Assembly (NCBI RefSeq): GCF_000447295.1
Contig: NZ_KE650771.1
Span: forward strand, 5,663,559-5,727,558
Direction: 5' to 3'
DNA: 64,000 nucleotides
Origin: Fischerella sp. PCC 9431
Lineage (GTDB): Bacteria > Cyanobacteriota > Cyanobacteriia > Cyanobacteriales > Nostocaceae
In this document: positions 51,715 through 60,865 of the stretch, one piece after another
Layout: each line of letters starts with the position of its first letter
Position numbering within the stretch: the stretch's first letter is position 1
Made by a program: the position numbers and the translations under genes
Notes under the pieces: generated by a model
What the model saw: only the letters and a program-made list of their open reading frames with translations
Told to the model about the DNA's origin: nothing
Database searches by the model: none

Positions 51715-52992
51715 ATGTTTAGCTTTTTACGTTGGTCATCGGGTAGTGCTGCTTTATTATCTGTCACTATGGCAGTTAGTGCGATCGCTCCTGTAGGGAT
51801 TTCTGCTCCTGTTGTTGCTCAAACAACGTCCCCATCTCCAAGTGCAGGTACAGAGGCTAACTTTTCTGATGTTGCACCTGATTTTTGGGCAAAACCATTT
51901 ATTCAAGCTTTAGCTCAGAGAAACATAATTACAGGCTTTCCTAATGGAACCTTTAGACCACAACAGCCTGTGCAACGTGCAGAATTTGCTGCCATGATCG
52001 CTAAAGCTTTTGATCAAAATCAAGTTCGGCAATTAACAGAATCTGGATTTACAGATGTTCCTAATGACTACTGGGCGGCTAGTGAAATACAAGAAGCCTA
52101 TAAAACGGGATTTATGGTAGGTTATGGTAGTACATTGTTTTTCCCAGAGCAACCTATTTCAAGAGCGCAAGCGATAACAGCTTTAGCAAATGGTTTGCGT
52201 CTATCTCCTAATGGTACGCCAGCAAATATTCTGAGAAGTTACTACAAAGATGCTGGATGGATACCTGCTTATGCTATCAATCCTATAACGGCTGCCACAC
52301 AGGCAAATATCGTAGTCAACTACCCAAATCTACAAACTCTCAGTCCACTCCAAAATCTGACTCGTGCGGAAGCAGCAGCACTTTTGTATCAAGCTTTGGT
52401 CAAACAAGGAAAAATAGAACCACTTGCTAACAATGTTGCAGCCGCTAATTATATTGTGGGTCGTAATGATAACGTTAGCCAAAGTAGTTCCACGACTACT
52501 TCTACATCGAATAATGGTAGTTCCACTAGCACAACAACTTCCATGACTTCCACGACAGAGCCTGGTGATATTTATGCTCTGTCTACATTGAACTTTACAA
52601 CATTGAGTTCTGCATTGAAAACAGCAGGTTTAGCAGATACTCTCAAGGGTAAAGGCCCTTATACGGTTTTCGCTCCGACTGATGCAGCGTTTGCGGCTTT
52701 ACCTAAAGAAACTCTGAATAAATTGTTACAACCTCAAAATCGAGAAACGTTGACTAAGATTTTGAAATACCATGTGGTGTCTGGCGAACTCACTAGCAAT
52801 CAACTCAAGCGGGGAGAACTGGAAACACTTGAGCAAAGACCTGTTAATATCCAAATTAATCCTGGTAGTAATCAAATCGCGGTGAACGATGCGAGTGTTA
52901 CCCAGCCGAATATTCAGGCAACTAACGGTGTCATTCATGCGATTAATGAAGTTTTAATACCACCTGACATCAACCTGAATCAGTTACAGTGA
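51715..52992 (+). CDS. SLH-domain and fasciclin-domain surface protein
   Basis: 425 aa from an ATG with GGAGGA 10 nt upstream. A signal peptide (SVTMAVSAIAPVGISAPVVA) is followed by three SLH repeats (about residues 45-215), e.g. FSDVAPDFWAKPFIQALAQR, FTDVPNDYWAASEIQEAYKT and NYPNLQTLSPLQNLTRAEAA. SLH domains anchor proteins to the cell wall. A Ser/Thr-rich linker (SSSTTTSTSNNGSSTSTTTS) leads to a fasciclin/FAS1 domain (residues of about 280-420: DIYALSTLNFTTLSSALKTA, GPYTVFAPTDAAFAALPKET and TNGVIHAINEVLIPP), an adhesion module. It is likely at the cell surface or septa and involved in adhesion or stress. Confidence 0.92.
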   Translation: MFSFLRWSSGSAALLSVTMAVSAIAPVGISAPVVAQTTSPSPSAGTEANFSDVAPDFWAKPFIQALAQRNIITGFPNGTFRPQQPVQRAEFAAMIAKAFDQNQVRQLTESGFTDVPNDYWAASEIQEAYKTGFMVGYGSTLFFPEQPISRAQAITALANGLRLSPNGTPANILRSYYKDAGWIPAYAINPITAATQANIVVNYPNLQTLSPLQNLTRAEAAALLYQALVKQGKIEPLANNVAAANYIVGRNDNVSQSSSTTTSTSNNGSSTSTTTSMTSTTEPGDIYALSTLNFTTLSSALKTAGLADTLKGKGPYTVFAPTDAAFAALPKETLNKLLQPQNRETLTKILKYHVVSGELTSNQLKRGELETLEQRPVNIQINPGSNQIAVNDASVTQPNIQATNGVIHAINEVLIPPDINLNQLQ

Positions 52993-53414
52993 TTCAAAAA
53001 ACAATGATCTTAAGTTTGTAGTGAGTGCTTTAGCCCTGATGATCGAGGACTAAAGTCCTCACTACAAACAAAAAATGAGAATAGTACGTAAATTAAATAA
53101 GTTTAACTAATAACTAATTATTTAATTATATAGCCTGACAAATATATATATAAATCTCTGTCTCTGGAGAGAGTATTTTGTAAAATTTTATATTCAGATT
53201 TTCAGCCTACAGGTCGATTCGAGATCCCTTGATTCCCGACTATAAAGTTACTATGCACGCATTGAAAAACATCAATGCGAAATGCAATCAAGGAAAATTT
53301 ATTGAAGCAGACTCAATAAAAATGAATGCTAGCTATATCAGGGCATTCATTATTTATGCCTGCACAATATTCTCTTGATTTTATATTATTTTCTGAAGTC
53401 GTGGAGAAATTAAC
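52993..53414. other. Intergenic region with a cruciform repeat
   Basis: 422 bp. It contains one copy of the GTTTGTAGT cruciform repeat (53014-53069), about 20 bp after the stop of the SLH gene. The rest is AT-rich and should hold the promoter of the small secreted protein. Confidence 0.6.
53014..53069. repeat. GTTTGTAGT cruciform repeat, copy 1
   Basis: Outer arms GTTTGTAGT (53014-53022) and ACTACAAAC (53061-53069). Inside, GAGGACT-AA-AGTCCTC (53045-53060) is a perfect hairpin; a second inner hairpin is degenerate here. It is related to copies at 54604-54669 and 62956-63014. Confidence 0.75.
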
Positions 53415-53780
53415 ATGCAAACAACTATTTCTTTCTTAGGTTCTATTTTGCGTCCCGTACGCTTTCTAGTTGTAGCCTTTACATGTGCTTTGTTGCTATT
53501 CTCTAATGCTTTTCCTGCTGCTGCAATCGAAAGCTATCAAAGCAACCCTACAGAAGCTACCGATCAACTGCTTGATACTCAGAAGGAAACTGACAAAGTA
53601 GCTAAATCTGCTCCCCTGGGATTGAAAGAAACTCAAAAACGTACCAGTGGCGGAGGACTGAACGAAGTTCAAGGTACTGCTGATGCTGAGAACATGAACC
53701 GTCCTGAAAATTCTCAAGATGCAGTTTCAGTAGAAGAAGAAGTTAGCAACTTCCTGAAAAAAGTCACTGGTAATAACTAA
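53415..53780 (+). CDS. Small secreted protein, likely stress-related
   Basis: 121 aa from an ATG (GGAG 11 nt upstream). The signal peptide is VAFTCALLLFSNAFPAAA (cleavage after AAA). The mature part is short and hydrophilic: KETQKRTSGGGLNEVQGTAD and EEEVSNFLKKVTGNN. A similar short pattern occurs in cyanobacterial low-temperature-induced or general stress proteins, but I cannot confirm a family. The Dps gene follows 247 bp downstream on the same strand, consistent with a stress group. A strong terminator follows the gene. Confidence 0.65.
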   Translation: MQTTISFLGSILRPVRFLVVAFTCALLLFSNAFPAAAIESYQSNPTEATDQLLDTQKETDKVAKSAPLGLKETQKRTSGGGLNEVQGTADAENMNRPENSQDAVSVEEEVSNFLKKVTGNN

Positions 53781-53800
53781 TAGGCATCAAATTTCTTTCA

Positions 53801-53831
53801 CCCCAGTATCTTCCCACTGGGGATTTTATTT
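53801..53831 (+). terminator. Rho-independent terminator after the small secreted gene
   Basis: CCCCAGT (53801-53807) pairs with ACTGGGG (53816-53822), then ATTTTATTTTT. The distance from the stop is 20 bp. Confidence 0.85.
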
Positions 53832-54027
53832 TTAAATTCAGAAATAATCTTATAGTATGAAATGAAATCTATATATAGATATATATTTTAGATATTTGAT
53901 GATAAAAATATTTTTTGATTAAAAATGCTCTGCTTGCCAAATAAATCATAATCATTCTTTGGATTGATGTTGTAAAGTTAATCAATTGTTGAAGTTATAA
54001 GAGGAGTTTATTTAAGGATTAGACACA

Positions 54028-54564
54028 ATGCGCCGTTTAAATATTGGTTTGACAGATGAACAACGTCGAGGTGTGATTGAACTACTAAATCAAGATCTAT
54101 CAGATTCCTATCTACTAGTGGTAAAAACCAAAAAATTTCACTGGGATGTAGTTGGACCTCAGTTCCGCAGTCTGCATGAAATTTGGGAAGAGCAGTACGA
54201 ACAACTAACTGAAAATATTGACGCTATTGCTGAACGAGTTCGTGCTTTAGGTGGTTATCCCGTTGGCACAATGGCGGAATTTTTAAAGGTTGGTACGATC
54301 AAAGAGCAATCTGGTACTATCCCCACAGCAACCGAGATGGTAGCTGTGCTGGTAGATAATCACGAGCAAATTATTCGCAATCTTCGTGAACATATTGATC
54401 GTTGTGCTGATGAATTTCACGATCAAGGAACAGCCGATTTCTTGACAGGATTGATGGAAGGACATGAAGAAGCAGCTTGGATGCTGCGTTCCTTTATTGA
54501 AGGACAAGAATTGCAACCTGATGGTTCTCAACCAGAAACACGCAAAACACCCGTAGGTGTGTAA
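54028..54564 (+). CDS. dps: Dps-family ferroxidase/DNA-protection protein
   Basis: 178 aa from an ATG; AGGAG lies further upstream (about 54001) and AAGGA nearer the start. It is a Dps ferritin-like four-helix bundle: LSDSYLLVVKTKKFHWDVVG, LHEIWEEQYEQLTENIDAIA and ALGGYPVGTMAEFL, with the iron-site candidates H38 and the D/E of NIDAIAERV. Dps dodecamers store iron with hydrogen peroxide as oxidant and protect DNA. Cyanobacteria often have several Dps proteins. The position beside other stress genes and a cruciform repeat after its stop is notable. Confidence 0.92.
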   Translation: MRRLNIGLTDEQRRGVIELLNQDLSDSYLLVVKTKKFHWDVVGPQFRSLHEIWEEQYEQLTENIDAIAERVRALGGYPVGTMAEFLKVGTIKEQSGTIPTATEMVAVLVDNHEQIIRNLREHIDRCADEFHDQGTADFLTGLMEGHEEAAWMLRSFIEGQELQPDGSQPETRKTPVGV

Positions 54565-54603
54565 CTCAAGGTAGATAGAATTAACACCTCATGAATAATA
54601 AAG

Positions 54604-54669
54604 TTTGTAGTAAGGATTTTTAGTAATTAAATATTTAGATATTTAAGTGCTAAAGCACTTACTACGAAC
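54604..54669. repeat. GTTTGTAGT cruciform repeat, copy 2
   Basis: Outer arms GTTTGTAGTA (54604-54613) and TACTACGAAC (54660-54669) with one G-T pair. The inner hairpin is AAGTGCT-AA-AGCACTT (54646-54661). Against the GAGGACT-AA-AGTCCTC of the other copies, three base pairs have changed on both sides. Confidence 0.75.
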
Positions 54670-54697
54670 CGAAAAAATTATCTAAAAGGAGTGTTGA

Positions 54698-55465
54698 ATG
54701 GTGGCAGAATATAAAGCTGAACGGACAATTTCGGCTGTATATAAAGAACAAAATCAAGTTGATGATGTGATTCGGCGTTTGCTTGACCGGGGTGTACCTA
54801 GAGATCACATTTCGGTCATGGGTAGAAACTTTAAATCAGAAACTCGAATTGCTGGTTTTATTACTAAAAAAGATGTAATTCTTGGTGGTTTAAGAACAGG
54901 AGCAATTTTTGGTTCCTTTTTTGGTTCTTTGCTAGGTTTACTTACAGGTGTTGGTGTATTATTTATTCCTTTTGTTGGGCCAATTGTAGCAGCAGGCCCT
55001 ATCGGTGCATTATTACTTGGAGCTGCAAGTGGTGCGATCGCAGGTAGTGCAGGTGCTGGTTTAGTATCTGTATTAGCAACGTTGGGTATGCCAGAAGATA
55101 AAGCCGCAGTATACCAGACTCGTCTGCAAGCTGGAGAATTCTTAGTAATGGCAGAAGTTCCAGCTGACCGCAGTGGGGAATTTCAAATACTGATGGAAAG
55201 TGCTGGTGGTGAAGAAATTCACACAATGGAAACAGCATTACCCCGTCCTTGTGCTGGTCGTTGCAGTAGTCCAGAAGATTTATCCCCAGAGGTACGCTCC
55301 CATCTTTCCAGCGAAGCTCAAAATACATTTATTGAACGCTACAATGCTGTCTTAGATGAGACAAAGGATCAAACCAAAGCAGAACAAGCAGCTTGGGAAG
55401 CCATTCATCAGAATTTTGATGAAGATGAGAATGGTATTTGGTCAAAGAAAAAGGTAGCTGTTTAG
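54698..55465 (+). CDS. Glycine-zipper stress protein with C-terminal ChaB domain
   Basis: 255 aa from an ATG with AAAAGGAG about 7 nt upstream. The N-terminus resembles the DUF1269/general stress signature ([20 protein letters not shown], then [15 protein letters not shown]). A glycine-rich membrane-like stretch follows ([20 protein letters not shown], then [20 protein letters not shown]). The last 60 residues are a ChaB domain ([20 protein letters not shown], then [20 protein letters not shown]). ChaB was named as a cation transport regulator; its real function is uncertain. The whole looks like a membrane-associated stress protein. It follows dps on the same strand and converges with the TIGR02588 gene. 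Confidence 0.82.
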   Translation: MVAEYKAERTISAVYKEQNQVDDVIRRLLDRGVPRDHISVMGRNFKSETRIAGFITKKDVILGGLRTGAIFGSFFGSLLGLLTGVGVLFIPFVGPIVAAGPIGALLLGAASGAIAGSAGAGLVSVLATLGMPEDKAAVYQTRLQAGEFLVMAEVPADRSGEFQILMESAGGEEIHTMETALPRPCAGRCSSPEDLSPEVRSHLSSEAQNTFIERYNAVLDETKDQTKAEQAAWEAIHQNFDEDENGIWSKKKVAV

Positions 55466-55476
55466 TTACTGAATAA

Positions 55477-55875
55477 TTACGGTGATTTATAACTACCAAC
55501 TCGAATAGTTAACTGACCTTTGCGGGGGTCTTGGGTAAATACAAATGCTCCCTCCTCCTTTTCACCACGAGATAAAAAATCTATTTGCTGTTCTCCAGTC
55601 TGGGTGACTTTCCCCTGGATTTCTAACTCAGCTATAAGTTGTACTGATTCGGCTGTCTCTCCCCCTTTATTGACAATTTCAAACGGAACATAAAACTGTC
55701 CATCAGCTTCCCAAATTTTCTGTTTGTTACTAACAGAAAGTAAGGGAGGTTGATTTTTTTCATTTATCCAAATGTAAGCGACTAAGCTGACAATCACAGC
55801 TAGGATTAATAAAGAAATACTTAAAGTCACCCATTCCGCAGCAGAACGCTTTGGTTGTTCTTGTTCTGTGTTCAT
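55477..55875 (-). CDS. TIGR02588-family protein
   Basis: 132 aa from an ATG. One N-terminal membrane segment (about residues 16-36, LSISLLILAVIVSLVAYIWI) is followed by a beta-rich outer domain (KIWEADGQFYVPFEIVNKGG, then FVFTQDPRKGQLTIRVGSY). It matches what I know of TIGR02588, which nearly always sits next to TIGR02587. Here their ends overlap by 4 bp (55872-55875), so they are translationally coupled. The function is unknown; a membrane complex is likely. Confidence 0.8.
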   Translation of the reverse strand: MNTEQEQPKRSAAEWVTLSISLLILAVIVSLVAYIWINEKNQPPLLSVSNKQKIWEADGQFYVPFEIVNKGGETAESVQLIAELEIQGKVTQTGEQQIDFLSRGEKEEGAFVFTQDPRKGQLTIRVGSYKSP

Positions 55876-56798
55876 ATTGCCAATCTACCAGCAGCGCCAC
55901 CAATTGTTCCAGGTAATCCTAATAATAATGTGTATTCCAACCACATAATCCACGGATCACTCAGAGTCAATTTTTGAAAAAACCACAGCATAAAAGCTGC
56001 TGCTATCAGTGATACTAAATAAGACATGATTGTTTCATTTATTGGTCTTTGGAAAAGACCTCGTTGCTGTCTGCGTTTTCGCTGATCCGAAAAGCCAGCT
56101 TCAAATACAATTGCATAGGAAATCAGCAAAGACACAGCAATAATTGCTATCAGTCGCAGTGGTGAAACCGCCGCCGCTAACATGGGAATTTCATCTGTAG
56201 GGGCGATATTAAATGCGATGACGATCGCACCAATTAAAGTAGCACCAATATCTGCAAAGGTGACATATAAATCATCAGATTTATGATTACCAGTTTGTTT
56301 GTTTTCCTGAGATTGTGGAGATTTATCCGAGTTAGTTTCGCCACGAGTGTCTCCTAATAATTGATTGGCTAGTGCTACACCCAAAGTAAATGGTACGCTT
56401 TCAAATACGATTTTTCCCAGAATTTCTCTAAGGGAAGTTTCTAATGTCAGTTCTTGTAATAACAGCAGTATTAATGCAGAACAGGCGAGTCCAATCGCCA
56501 TTGCTTCAATAGTATCTGTGAGTGCTTCGTAGGGTCGAGTACCATGTCTACGTTTGCGAAACCCTTCTGTGCGGTTGAGTAAGAAAACCACTATAAAAGT
56601 CAGTGCGATCGCTAACATTAGCATCGACGGTTTGGCAATAGATCCAATCCACCAAACTTCCATCGTATAAAGTAACGGAGTACCAAATAAAAAGCCACCA
56701 CACATTCCTCTAACAAGATCGTTGATCTCATGTGTCCATATATTTTTTCTCTGCTTATTTCTGACACCCATTATTTTTGATATATCAGGCTTGCTCAT
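55872..56798 (-). CDS. TIGR02587-family integral membrane protein
   Basis: 308 aa from an ATG. It has about eight membrane spans, beginning NDLVRGMCGGFLFGTPLLYT and VWWIGSIAKPSMLMLAIALT, with the mid-loop LTDTIEAMAIGLACSALIL. A hydrophilic loop (GDTRGETNSDKSPQSQENKQ) lies in the centre. It is the usual partner of TIGR02588, whose start overlaps its stop. The family is widespread in cyanobacteria and proteobacteria without a known role. Its neighbours are stress proteins, which hints at envelope stress or ion homeostasis, but that is inference. Confidence 0.82.
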   Translation of the reverse strand: MSKPDISKIMGVRNKQRKNIWTHEINDLVRGMCGGFLFGTPLLYTMEVWWIGSIAKPSMLMLAIALTFIVVFLLNRTEGFRKRRHGTRPYEALTDTIEAMAIGLACSALILLLLQELTLETSLREILGKIVFESVPFTLGVALANQLLGDTRGETNSDKSPQSQENKQTGNHKSDDLYVTFADIGATLIGAIVIAFNIAPTDEIPMLAAAVSPLRLIAIIAVSLLISYAIVFEAGFSDQRKRRQQRGLFQRPINETIMSYLVSLIAAAFMLWFFQKLTLSDPWIMWLEYTLLLGLPGTIGGAAGRLAI

Positions 56799-56981
56799 GT
56801 TGATAAATCAAACCGAATTTCTATATTAGCTCTCAGCTTTCTCATTTATTCTGAAGTTTACTATCAAAAATCTATCTTTTGGTTACTTATATATAAAAAT
56901 CTATATCTATAGCTCGATGTTTGCTAAAAAAATTAATAATACTATTTTTATGTAAATAAATCATCCATTCAAAATAAAATT

Positions 56982-57164
56982 ATGAGTATCGAAAATAGAG
57001 TAGAAGCAACCGCTAAAAACATTGAAGGAAAAGTTCAAGAATTTGTAGGCGAAGTAACTGGAAATCCCCAGGATAAAGCCGAAGGTCAAGCAAAACAAGC
57101 AGAAGCAAATCTGCGCCATACTGTAGAGAACATCAAAGATGATGTCAAAAAATCTTTGGATTAA
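56982..57164 (+). CDS. CsbD-family stress protein
   Basis: 60 aa from an ATG. CsbD-like small hydrophilic helix protein: VEATAKNIEGKVQEFVGEVT followed by GNPQDKAEGQAKQAEANLRH. Bacillus CsbD is sigma-B controlled; cyanobacterial relatives rise in osmotic and cold stress. It is presumably cytoplasmic and partly disordered. It is followed by a hairpin terminator. It stands divergent from the TIGR02587 gene and close to dps. Confidence 0.9.
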   Translation: MSIENRVEATAKNIEGKVQEFVGEVTGNPQDKAEGQAKQAEANLRHTVENIKDDVKKSLD

Positions 57165-57207
57165 GACATCAATTCTCTGAATATAAATAAGGTTACATTA
57201 ATAACTT

Positions 57208-57237
57208 TAGCCCTCATTTTTAACTATTTGAGGGCTA
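57208..57237 (+). terminator. Hairpin terminator after the CsbD gene
   Basis: TAGCCCTCA (57208-57216) pairs with TGAGGGCTA (57229-57237), 9 bp, loop of 12 T/A-rich bases. It lies about 45 bp after the stop. It lacks a long T-run. Confidence 0.6.
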
Positions 57238-57280
57238 TTGAATTAATGTGATATATTGCATACCCCAATATGGTTCAAGT

Positions 57281-57310
57281 TGTAGAGACGCGATATATCG
57301 CGTCTCTACA
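57281..57310. repeat. Perfect 30-bp palindrome
   Basis: TGTAGAGACGCGATA (57281-57295) is followed directly by its exact reverse complement (57296-57310). GTAGAGACGCGAT-type elements are dispersed in many Nostocales genomes. It lies in the spacer between csbD and glcF. Confidence 0.8.
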
Positions 57311-57451
57311 GAATTTAAATGTCAATGGATTTATCTTATCTGAGCAGTATTGGAGTCCAAAAAATTGATCTGTAGAGACTTCCAGCTTGGTGTCCTGGTG
57401 TCTTGGTGTTTCAATAATGATTTTTTCACCACAAAGTCACAAACAATAATT

Positions 57452-58807
57452 TTAAACTTCTAACTTCTCACCGCGAATCGAATAATCTAACAACTCCATC
57501 GGATGCATAATTGCAACATTTTTTCCTTGTAACTCCAAATGCTTCTGAATCTGCAAACTGCAACCCGGATTTGGTGAAGCAATCAAATCAGCACCAGTAT
57601 TTAACAAATTCCGCACTTTTTGTTTACCCAACTCCTCAGCCACATCGGGTTGCAACATATTGTAAACCCCCGCGCTACCGCAACAGATCGCTGCATCCAC
57701 AGGTTCTTTTAACTTCACCCCTGGAATTTGCTGCAATAACTGACGTGGTTGCAGACTAATCTTTTGTCCGTGTAACAAATGACAAGCATCTTGATAAACC
57801 AAACTCACTGGTTTACTAGCCAAGGGTGATAACTTTGTGGTTAACCCAACCGTTGCTAAAAACTCCTGTGCATCCCTTACCTTTGCTGCAAATTCTTGTG
57901 CTTTTTCCCGATACTGTGGATCATCCTGCAAAATATGCCCATATTCCTTCAAAGTATGACCACAGCCAGCAGCATTGATGATCACATAATCTACACCAGT
58001 ATTGGCAAAACTATCAATCATTTGCCTCGCCAAAGCCTTAGCTTGTTCAGTTTGTCCTTGGTGTTCGGGAAGCGCTGCACAACAACCTTGAGATTTAGGA
58101 ATTACCACCTCACAACCATTTGCTGTCAACACCCGCACCGTTGCTTCATTCACAGGCGAGAAAAATAAGCGTTGCACACATCCCAAAATTACCCCGACTC
58201 GATAGCGCTTTTCACCCCGCGCTGGAATTACATCTGGTAAATTATCCTGAAAAGATTTGAGCGTAATTTCGGGTAAAATCGACTCCATCGCCGCCAACCG
58301 AGGCGAGATATTCTTTAATAACTTAGTCGCCCGCAAAAACTTAGAAAAACCCAACCTCTGATAAACCAACAACGGTACTAATAAAATCCGTAAAACATCA
58401 GGATTAGGAAACAAAGAAAATATTAACTGCCTAACCAACCGATCCGCCAAACCACGGGAATAATTTCTCTCAACCTGATGACGAGTCGCCGAAATCAACT
58501 TGTCATACTGCACCCCCGAAGGACAAGTCGTTACACAAGCCAAACAACCCAAACAAGAATCAAAATGCTGAACACTCGCCGTATTCAAAGCAATCTCACC
58601 TTCATTAATCGCATCCATTAAATAGATGCGTCCCCTGGGAGAATCCATCTCCTTGCCAATCACCCGATAACTCGGACAAGTCGCAAGACAAAACCCACAA
58701 TGCACACAAGAATCAATCAACTTCGGATCAGGCGGATTCTTGGGATCAAACCCCTGTAAATTTTTCACACTCGCCGTCTTCTCAACAGAACCTTCCGAAA
58801 CCTGCAT
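57452..58807 (-). CDS. glcF: Glycolate dehydrogenase iron-sulfur subunit GlcF
   Basis: 451 aa from an ATG. It belongs to the 4Fe-4S/CCG family of GlcF/HdrB-type proteins. Two ferredoxin-type clusters are visible: C34-C37-C40-C44 (SCVHCGFCLATCPSY) and C85-C88-C91-C95 (CLGCLACVTTCPSG). Two CCG domains follow (SQGCCAALPEHQGQ and DAAICCGSAGVYNM). With GlcD and GlcE it oxidises glycolate to glyoxylate in photorespiration and passes electrons to quinone. It is the second gene after glcE on the minus strand, with a 51-bp spacer of CCTATTCCC-type repeats. glcD is not in the window. Confidence 0.9.
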   Translation of the reverse strand: MQVSEGSVEKTASVKNLQGFDPKNPPDPKLIDSCVHCGFCLATCPSYRVIGKEMDSPRGRIYLMDAINEGEIALNTASVQHFDSCLGCLACVTTCPSGVQYDKLISATRHQVERNYSRGLADRLVRQLIFSLFPNPDVLRILLVPLLVYQRLGFSKFLRATKLLKNISPRLAAMESILPEITLKSFQDNLPDVIPARGEKRYRVGVILGCVQRLFFSPVNEATVRVLTANGCEVVIPKSQGCCAALPEHQGQTEQAKALARQMIDSFANTGVDYVIINAAGCGHTLKEYGHILQDDPQYREKAQEFAAKVRDAQEFLATVGLTTKLSPLASKPVSLVYQDACHLLHGQKISLQPRQLLQQIPGVKLKEPVDAAICCGSAGVYNMLQPDVAEELGKQKVRNLLNTGADLIASPNPGCSLQIQKHLELQGKNVAIMHPMELLDYSIRGEKLEV

Positions 58808-58858
58808 ATTCCTCTCCCCTCTCTGTTCCCTATTTCCTATTCCCTGTTCCCTATACTG

Positions 58859-60160
58859 TTAAATCCCACCCACAAAACGACCACAACTTAAAATATTCTT
58901 CTGATCAAATTGCAACTTTATCCGTTGCATCATCTCCCCAGCATTGCCAGTGTAACCCCAGACGTCCAATTTTTGCTTCACTGCCACAGGTGCGGTCAAA
59001 ATTGTCAGAAACCCTCTATGATTTTCACAGAGCGATCGCATCTTTACCAATCCCTTCTCATCTTCAAACCGCAATACCCCCAAACCACTAGCAATGTGAA
59101 TCAAACCCTTTTGCGCCTGCTGTAAAATTTCAACTCCCGCAGTCGGTAACACTCCTATTTTGCAAGTAATTGCCGACTCACTGCTACCAGAATAGATAGA
59201 TTCTCGCAATCTTTCCCATAAATCAGCTTCATCAACTCCCACGTAAACCATTTCTTGCAAACCCAAATTTTGCCCAACTTCCCCTAACCGATTTGACTGT
59301 TCCTTCACACTTTCAGCAATACTTTGGAATCTTGCAATCAACCCCATCCCTGTACCCAAATGCAACTCAGATACCAATTGGGTTGAAAGTAAATCAGCTT
59401 GAGTCGGTGTTAACGCCGAACCACGCAGAATCGCCGCAGCTTGTGATACATTCTCCGGTGTACCCGTTAGTACAACTGTTGCAGAGATTTCTGGGATTGG
59501 GTATACACGAAACGTCACTTGACTAATCACGCCTAATGTGCCGTAGGAACCTGTAAACAACTTCATCAAGTCGTATCCAGCGACATTTTTCACCACTCGT
59601 CCCCCAGCTTTGGCAATTTCTCCATCAGCACGGACAAAAGTAATTCCCAATAGTTGATCACGCACACTTCCGTAACGTTGTCTGAGGGAACCTGTATCAG
59701 CAGTTGCAACGATTCCGCCCAAAGTCGCTGATGGTGTCGCTGGATCAAGGGCGAGAAATTGGTTAGCTTTAGCTAAAATTGCTTGCAGTTCACAAAACTT
59801 CATCCCTGCTTCTGCTGTCACCGTTAAATCACCAACAGCATGATCAATCAGTTTATGCAGGCGTTCTGTGCTAACTACAATATCAATCCCCTTCACTAAG
59901 CCACCCCAACTAAGTTTACTACCGCTACCACAAGGTAGGACACGCCATTTGTTGCGGTTAGCTTCCGTCATCACCTGTGCTAGCTGTTCGGTAGTTTCAG
60001 GATAAACAATACAACTAGGAGGAGTTGGAGAAGATATAGCCTGTAAGATAAATTGCTGCTGAGGTGGTGTTAAATTTTCCCAAGGATAAAAACCACTTTC
60101 ACCAACGATAGATGCAAGACTAGAAGTACGGTTACGCAAGGGGACTTGTTCGCTAGGCAT
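58859..60160 (-). CDS. glcE: Glycolate dehydrogenase FAD-binding subunit GlcE
   Basis: 433 aa from an ATG. It is an FAD-binding PCMH-type oxidoreductase: CIVYPETTEQLAQVMTEANR, PCGSGSKLSWGGL, TVTAEAGMKFCELQAILAKA and NVAGYDLMKLFTGSYGTLGV for the flavin-binding domain. FAD-linked oxidase C-terminal features run to KLQFDQKNILSCGRFVGGI. GlcE is the second flavin subunit of the glycolate dehydrogenase complex. It lies directly upstream of glcF and is probably co-transcribed. The start is near the divergent pentapeptide-repeat gene, so the two share an upstream region of about 130 bp. Confidence 0.9.
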   Translation of the reverse strand: MPSEQVPLRNRTSSLASIVGESGFYPWENLTPPQQQFILQAISSPTPPSCIVYPETTEQLAQVMTEANRNKWRVLPCGSGSKLSWGGLVKGIDIVVSTERLHKLIDHAVGDLTVTAEAGMKFCELQAILAKANQFLALDPATPSATLGGIVATADTGSLRQRYGSVRDQLLGITFVRADGEIAKAGGRVVKNVAGYDLMKLFTGSYGTLGVISQVTFRVYPIPEISATVVLTGTPENVSQAAAILRGSALTPTQADLLSTQLVSELHLGTGMGLIARFQSIAESVKEQSNRLGEVGQNLGLQEMVYVGVDEADLWERLRESIYSGSSESAITCKIGVLPTAGVEILQQAQKGLIHIASGLGVLRFEDEKGLVKMRSLCENHRGFLTILTAPVAVKQKLDVWGYTGNAGEMMQRIKLQFDQKNILSCGRFVGGI

Positions 60161-60291
60161 TAGCTTTGATCAATGTTTGTCTCCATGAAATACTGTACCT
60201 CAGACTCTTATGCACCGCTACTGAGCATTTGCACATTCTGCCTTCTTGTAATAATTATATTTGTGGTGCTATTGGATGCAGGGTCAAAGTC

Positions 60292-60825
60292 ATGAGAAGA
60301 ATCAACGTTGAACAACTACTGAAAATATATGCTACCGGGGAGAGAGATTTTACCGGAGTTGAAATTGTTGAATTTAGACTAAGACATCTGACTGAAATTA
60401 ACTTGAGTGGATGTGATTTTAGATATGCCAATTTGCAAAAATTAGTTCGCCATACCGAAGGGATAAAATTGGATTTTAGTGGCTCAAATTTACGCGGATT
60501 GAATTTGGAATATGCTCATTTTGAACATGCTAATTTCCAAAAAGCTGATTTAAGTTACACAGATATGTGGTGTGCGGCGTTGCATTCTGCTGATTTAAGT
60601 GAGGCTGATTTGAGTGGCGCAAAATTACATGAAGCGGTTTTTTATAAGGTGAATTTGAGTCGAGCAAATTTGAGTGGCGCTCATTTACTAGATACTCATT
60701 TTGATTATGCAAATCTAACTGAAGCTAATTTTAGTTATGCTCGCAAAGTGAATTTTGGTAATGCTTATTTGCAAGACACAATTATGCCTGATGGTAGTAT
60801 TGGGAATGTTGCCAGACAAGTTTGA
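60292..60825 (+). CDS. Pentapeptide-repeat protein
   Basis: 177 aa from the ATG at 60292; a longer reading from 60166 (TTG) adds Cys-rich residues that do not look conserved. After a short N-terminus (VEQLLKIYATGERDFTGVEI) there are about 20 A(D/N)LXX-type units: LSGCDFRYANLQKLVR, LDFSGSNLRGLNLEYAHF, KADLSYTDMWCAALHSADLS and EADLSGAKLHEAVFYKVNLS. These form a right-handed quadrilateral beta-helix. Function in cyanobacteria is mostly unknown. It is monocistronic. Confidence 0.88.
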   Translation: MRRINVEQLLKIYATGERDFTGVEIVEFRLRHLTEINLSGCDFRYANLQKLVRHTEGIKLDFSGSNLRGLNLEYAHFEHANFQKADLSYTDMWCAALHSADLSEADLSGAKLHEAVFYKVNLSRANLSGAHLLDTHFDYANLTEANFSYARKVNFGNAYLQDTIMPDGSIGNVARQV

Positions 60826-60865
60826 GTAAGTTGGATGATGTTGAGTTGTGAAAGTTAAGAAAGCC

